From Pseudomonadales bacterium (GTDB lineage: Bacteria > Pseudomonadota > Gammaproteobacteria > Pseudomonadales > Azotimanducaceae), in assembly GCA_041395945.1 (NCBI GenBank), contig JAWKZN010000002.1, forward strand, positions 62,001 to 126,000: a stretch of 64,000 nt of DNA, written 5' to 3'. The notes below the pieces were generated by a model that saw only the letters and a program-made list of their open reading frames with translations, was not told where the DNA came from and did no database searches. The position numbers were made by a program, and so were the translations under genes. Shown one piece after another: positions 60,265 to 64,000 of this stretch (its first letter is position 1; every line of letters starts with the position of its first letter).

Positions 60265-61254
60265 TCAGGATTCAAACAGGGCTTTCACCCCGTGAGCAAG
60301 CTGGATCTGGGGAATCCAGCCGCTGGCCTCGGTGAAGGCGGTGTTGTCACAGAGCCAGGCCGGGTGAACCAGTTCGTTTACCTTACCCCGACTGAGCATC
60401 ACCGCACGACCGGAAATTCGCGCGAGGGATTCATTGAGTCCTGCAAACGTCTTCAGCAGCGGCGTCGGAAGCGTCAGGTAGACGGGCCTGCGTTCGCTGA
60501 CACAGGCAGCGATCGCCGGCCAGTCGTAGCCTTCCGCACTTCCGTCATGCAGGCCATAAGTTCTATGCCGGTGCCGGTCCGGCTCCTCGAGCCAGTGGCA
60601 GATCGCATTGACCAGGTCGTCGACGTGGAGGAAGGACAGCCGCTGGCTCCGGTTACCGCCCGGTACCGGCAGAAGTCCCCGCCGCGCCCAGGCCAGTGTC
60701 GATTTCAACTCCACGTCTCCCGGACCATAGACGGCGGATGGCCGGAAGACACACCAGTTGAGCGCGGTAAATCCGCCGAGCACGCTTTCGCCATCCGCCT
60801 TGCTCTGAGCATAGAAAGACAGGGTGGGCTCGGTAGCGGCCAGCGAAGACAGATGCAGCAGTGCCGGTCGCGCACTCAGCCGTGCAACGGCAGTGCACAG
60901 CGCCCGCACACCAGCAACATTGGCGGTTTCGAACTGCTGCCGGCTCATCCCGCGCACGGTGCCCGCACAGTTGATCACCGCACAGGTCCCCGCAAGCCCA
61001 CGACCGAGTGCGGCAGGGTCGGCGAGATCTCCGCTGATCTGACTCGCTCTCGGATCTATATCCCGATTACGTGGCGATCCTTCCCGTACCAGCACCCGCA
61101 CCGACCAGCCATCATCGAGCAGACGTGAAAGCAGACGCGCTCCGATGAAACCTGTGGCACCGGTCAGAAACAGGGAGGATTTTCGGGTTTGCGGGACCGC
61201 ACCGGAAGTACCCGGGTCGAGGCGTCCACCCGAGTCACCGCTGTGTGCAGACAT
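60265..61254 (-). CDS. NAD-dependent epimerase-like reductase, candidate ceramide reductase (CerR-type)
   Basis: A 329-residue extended SDR: LFLTGATGFIGARLLSRLL, VINCAGTVRG, HLSSLAATEPTLSFYAQSKA (Ser, Tyr-x3-Lys), FRPSAVYGPGD and SFLHVDDLVNAI. A hydrophobic-rich C-terminal part ends LCDNTAFTEASGWIPQ. In Caulobacter the CerR protein of this fold reduces the 3-keto group made by Spt. Position between the acyl-AMP ligase (20 bases) and ACP (29 bases) supports the same role. Nucleotide-sugar epimerase is the alternative. Confidence 0.8.
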   Translation of the reverse strand: MSAHSGDSGGRLDPGTSGAVPQTRKSSLFLTGATGFIGARLLSRLLDDGWSVRVLVREGSPRNRDIDPRASQISGDLADPAALGRGLAGTCAVINCAGTVRGMSRQQFETANVAGVRALCTAVARLSARPALLHLSSLAATEPTLSFYAQSKADGESVLGGFTALNWCVFRPSAVYGPGDVELKSTLAWARRGLLPVPGGNRSQRLSFLHVDDLVNAICHWLEEPDRHRHRTYGLHDGSAEGYDWPAIAACVSERRPVYLTLPTPLLKTFAGLNESLARISGRAVMLSRGKVNELVHPAWLCDNTAFTEASGWIPQIQLAHGVKALFES

Positions 61255-61274
61255 CCGCGGTCAGATGGTCGCGC

Positions 61275-63005
61275 TCAGGCGTTTGCCTGAGCTTCAACAC
61301 CGGCTGCAGGCCAACCCCGTGTGTCCCAGGACATCCGGGCCATGAAATCGGCTCTCGCGCGTGATCGCGACAGCTTGCCGGAAGACGTCCGCGGCAGGGT
61401 TCTCGGCGGAGTCAGATCAATATAGGGCGTAACGCCGAAATGCTCGCGTATCAGGCCCTCAAGCTGGGCGGCAAGCCCTGGCTGGTCTTTGCGGGATTCC
61501 ACCACGAGGATGGCGAGTTCTTCGCCATTGGGCCGGCTCACCGAAAACGCCGAGGTATCACCCATCCGCACACCCGGGGTGGTCTCGGCGAGATGCTCGA
61601 GATCCTGAGGCCAGAGGTTCCGGCCATTGACGATGATGACGTCCTTCTTGCGGGCTGTGATCACAATATGGGTACCGATGCGGTAGCCGATATCGCCGGT
61701 GTCCAGCCAGCCATCCGCAGTGAGTACTTCACGGGTCGCCACTGGATCCCCGAAATAACCGCGCATGACATTCGGTCCGCGCAGGCAGATGCGTCCGCAC
61801 TGGCGCTCGGGCAGGGATACACCCTGTTCATCGCAGACCTTCACTTCGTAGCTCGGCAGCGGTGCACCGCAATCCACGAGCTCCAGACAGTTGTCTTCCG
61901 CAGGTTCCGCATAACCCGTTTCGATCATCAGATCTTTGTTGACCCGATCGACGGTGAAACTTTCGCCAAGCGGTCCGAAGCTGATGCCGAGTCCGACTTC
62001 CGCCATACCGTAGCAGGCGACAAAAGCTCTGGAGTCGAATCCGACCGGACCGAAAAGCTGCGCGAATCGGCGCAGGGATTCCGGATGAATGCGCTCCGCA
62101 CCGACACAGGCCACCCGCCAGCTCGACAGATCGTAACGTGCGTGATCGGCTTCCCGCAGCCGGGTGGCGCACAGCGCGTAGCCGGTGGGCGGGCTGGAAG
62201 AAACCGTGCCGCGATTGTCGCTGATGAGCTTCAGCCACAGGCGCGGTCGCATCGCAAAGGTACGGGGGCTCATGTAGTCCACATTCAACTGACTGTAGAG
62301 CGCACCGAGCACGAAGGCCACGAGGCCCATGTCGTGGTAGAAGGGCAGCCAGGACACCAGGCGATCCTCTTCGGTGAGTTTTACACCGATCTCACAGATC
62401 TCCCGCAGATTGTTCAGCGCGGCTTCCTGGGTCATCTCCACACCACGCGGAAAACGCGTGCTGCCGGAGGTGTATTGCAGATAGGCGGCTTCACCCGTCG
62501 TCAGGGGCTGGAAGTCGCCTTCACGTAGCGGCAGCGCATCGAACTGCTCCATGCCGCCACAGAGCACCAGACCGAGACCGCTGGCAGCCTCTTCGAGAAA
62601 GTCGCAATAAGCGGGGGGTGCCACGGCAACCGCTGCGCCGCAGCTTTCCAGCAGTCGACGCAGCTGGGCTACGTAGGCCTTCTGTCCACCCAGTTGCAGT
62701 GCTGCCGGCAGGGGTACCGGAATGAGACCGGCGTACTGACAGGCGAAGAAAAACTGATGGAACATCGGATGGGTGTCGGCGACGATCGCCACCCGCGAAC
62801 CACGGGGCAGATCGAGCGAAACCAGTCTTTGTGCAAGCGACCGCGCACTGTTGCGCAACTCGCGATAACTCAGTGAATACTCGAGCCCGCCTTTACCATC
62901 GTAGAAATTTACACCTGTCTGACAATGAGACGCAGCTTCCAGCGCTTCGGCCAGACTTGTGTATTTACTTTGGGGTTCCACAACCTTGCAGGGTGTCGAG
63001 TTCAT
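61275..63005 (-). CDS. Fatty acyl-AMP ligase / acyl-ACP synthetase
   Basis: A 576-residue adenylate-forming enzyme: A3 motif YTSGSTRFPRG (178-188), SWLPFYHDMGLVAFVLGALY (typical of the FAAL/type I polyketide loading group), ACYGMAEVGLGISF, GWLDTGDIGYR, VNGRNLWPQDLE and the A10 lysine in PRTSSGKLSRSR. The FAAL-like loops suggest transfer to an ACP rather than CoA. First gene of the minus-strand operon, and in line with the acyl-ACP synthetase of Caulobacter ceramide synthesis. Confidence 0.88.
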   Translation of the reverse strand: MNSTPCKVVEPQSKYTSLAEALEAASHCQTGVNFYDGKGGLEYSLSYRELRNSARSLAQRLVSLDLPRGSRVAIVADTHPMFHQFFFACQYAGLIPVPLPAALQLGGQKAYVAQLRRLLESCGAAVAVAPPAYCDFLEEAASGLGLVLCGGMEQFDALPLREGDFQPLTTGEAAYLQYTSGSTRFPRGVEMTQEAALNNLREICEIGVKLTEEDRLVSWLPFYHDMGLVAFVLGALYSQLNVDYMSPRTFAMRPRLWLKLISDNRGTVSSSPPTGYALCATRLREADHARYDLSSWRVACVGAERIHPESLRRFAQLFGPVGFDSRAFVACYGMAEVGLGISFGPLGESFTVDRVNKDLMIETGYAEPAEDNCLELVDCGAPLPSYEVKVCDEQGVSLPERQCGRICLRGPNVMRGYFGDPVATREVLTADGWLDTGDIGYRIGTHIVITARKKDVIIVNGRNLWPQDLEHLAETTPGVRMGDTSAFSVSRPNGEELAILVVESRKDQPGLAAQLEGLIREHFGVTPYIDLTPPRTLPRTSSGKLSRSRARADFMARMSWDTRGWPAAGVEAQANA

Positions 63006-63190
63006 GGTCTCGTCACTTAATTTATGTAGTTATAGTTATAAGTTGTTATTAATCCACCAAGTTTCGCCCGGAACGGCAGCCGAGTAAACCAACCGGGCGC
63101 CATTAAACCACAACGCGCGTCAATAGAAACTCCATTGTGTTTCAAGAATGATTCAATTTGTGACCTGGTCGGGCCTGTCCCGGGGTCAGT
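63006..63190 (-). promoter_or_regulatory. AT-rich leader of the sphingolipid operon
   Basis: The 63006-63060 stretch is strikingly AT-rich. On the minus strand it has TTGGTG followed by two TATAAC hexamers at poorly fitting spacings (14 and 20 bases). A promoter is likely, but its exact boxes cannot be fixed. No gene is seen in these 185 bases, and no clear terminator follows rpoD. Confidence 0.4.
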
Positions 63191-64000
63191 TCAGGACCGC
63201 CCGTTGTCCACCCACTCGTCGAGAAAGCTGCGCAGGTGCTCCGACCGACTCGGGTGGCGCAGCTTGCGTAGCGCCTTTGCCTCGATCTGGCGAATTCGTT
63301 CCCGAGTGACGTCAAATTGCTTCCCTACTTCTTCCAGGGTGTGGTCGGTATTCATGTCGATACCGAAACGCATGCGCAACACCTTGGCCTCCCGGGCGGT
63401 CAGTCCGCCCAGAACATCGCGTGTTGCCTCTCTTAGACCCTCGGAAGTCGCTAATTCAATCGGCGAGCCGATGGTGATGTCTTCGATGAAATCCCCAAGA
63501 TGGGAGTCTTCGTCGTCACCGATGGGTGTTTCCATCGAGATGGGCTCCTTGGCGATCTTCAGCACCCGACGGACTTTGTCTTCCGGCATTTCCATCCGCT
63601 CACCGAGTTCTTCCGGGGTCGGCTCGCGGCCCATTTCCTGCAGCATCTGGCGGGACACGCGATTGAGCTTGTTGATCGTTTCGATCATGTGCACCGGAAT
63701 ACGGATCGTTCGCGCCTGGTCGGCGATCGAACGGGTGATGGCCTGGCGGATCCACCAGGTTGCATAGGTGGAAAACTTGTAACCCCGTCGGTACTCAAAT
63801 TTATCCACCGCCTTCATCAGGCCGATGTTGCCTTCCTGGATCAGATCCAGGAACTGCAGCCCGCGATTGGTGTATTTCTTCGCAATGGAAATCACCAGCC
63901 GCAGGTTGGCCTCGACCATGTCCTTCTTCGCCCGGCGCGCTTTGGCCTCGCCGAGTGACATTCGCCGGTTGATGTCTTTGACCTCGGCAACCGTCAGGCC
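63191..64000 (-). CDS. rpoD: RNA polymerase sigma-70 factor (5' truncated by window)
   Basis: The frame runs off the right edge, so only the C-terminal 269 residues are visible. Region 2 (ANLRLVISIAKKY, then GLQFLDLIQEGNIGLMKAVD and STYATWWIRQAITR), region 3 (RIPVHMIETINKL, EPTPEELGERMEMPEDKV) and region 4 (LTAREAKVLRMRFGIDMNTD, TRERIRQIEAKALRKLRHP) are all present. The sequence is that of the primary housekeeping sigma factor of gammaproteobacteria. Confidence 0.98.
   Translation of the reverse strand, partial: GLTVAEVKDINRRMSLGEAKARRAKKDMVEANLRLVISIAKKYTNRGLQFLDLIQEGNIGLMKAVDKFEYRRGYKFSTYATWWIRQAITRSIADQARTIRIPVHMIETINKLNRVSRQMLQEMGREPTPEELGERMEMPEDKVRRVLKIAKEPISMETPIGDDEDSHLGDFIEDITIGSPIELATSEGLREATRDVLGGLTAREAKVLRMRFGIDMNTDHTLEEVGKQFDVTRERIRQIEAKALRKLRHPSRSEHLRSFLDEWVDNGRS

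Noticed and set aside
60229..62528. Two long plus-strand frames (about 300 and 360 codons) opposite the reductase and acyl-AMP ligase genes
   Set aside because: No protein-family resemblance; the minus-strand genes are fully supported.

Overview
The window looks like the chromosome of a GC-rich (roughly 60%) gammaproteobacterium, probably marine or environmental. The evidence is the housekeeping frame: gatA/gatB at the left edge, a single-chain glycyl-tRNA synthetase, rpoD at the right edge, a Pseudomonas-like tRNA(CAU), and wbp-type O-antigen genes of the Pseudomonas kind. I see no prophage, insertion sequence or CRISPR array.

Layout. 1-9.8 kb is ordinary core and catabolic DNA: gatAB, a CBS-domain protein, a zinc-ribbon/OB protein paired with a thiolase, a YfcE-like phosphodiesterase, a DUF1499 membrane protein, an SDR, a small apparently frameshifted gene, glyS and a GcvR-like ACT protein. 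9.8-12 kb carries a clear UDP-sulfoquinovose synthase (sqdB) and an OmpA-type lipoprotein.

12.3-45.7 kb is a large surface-polysaccharide locus. wbpB-wbpD-wbpE-wbpI make UDP-ManNAc3NAcA. wzm/wzt export a finished polymer, and a methyltransferase with a long C-terminal coiled coil may cap and measure it. The locus adds at least five GT4 glycosyltransferases, two AsnB-like amidotransferases that probably amidate uronic acids, WbpM, a WbpL/WecA initiating transferase, an O-antigen ligase and a MurJ/MviN-type flippase. Its unusual part is a tandemly duplicated, membrane-anchored glucuronyl C5-epimerase-like protein followed by two paralogous Tat-signal lipoproteins with intact transglutaminase-type Cys-His-Asp residues. 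A second single-domain C5-epimerase-like protein closes the locus.

45.8-63 kb, beyond a tRNA, is a lipid locus that I read as bacterial sphingolipid (ceramide) synthesis, head-group addition and export. The minus-strand operon is acyl-AMP ligase, NAD-dependent reductase, acyl carrier protein, serine-palmitoyltransferase-type alpha-oxoamine synthase, CDP-alcohol phosphatidyltransferase, a Tam41-like cytidylyltransferase, a flippase and a metallophosphoesterase. Converging on it are a GNAT protein (candidate ceramide N-acyltransferase), a MobA-like nucleotidyltransferase, a DAGK-family lipid kinase, a GMC oxidoreductase, a LicC-like cytidylyltransferase, a HIT protein, and an LptA-like/LptF/LptG set. 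Kinase plus Tam41-like enzyme plus CDP-alcohol transferase suggests an undescribed CDP-ceramide route to phosphosphingolipids, with a dedicated Lpt-type export bridge. rpoD follows at the right edge.

All family calls are read by eye from sequence motifs. No searches were run.
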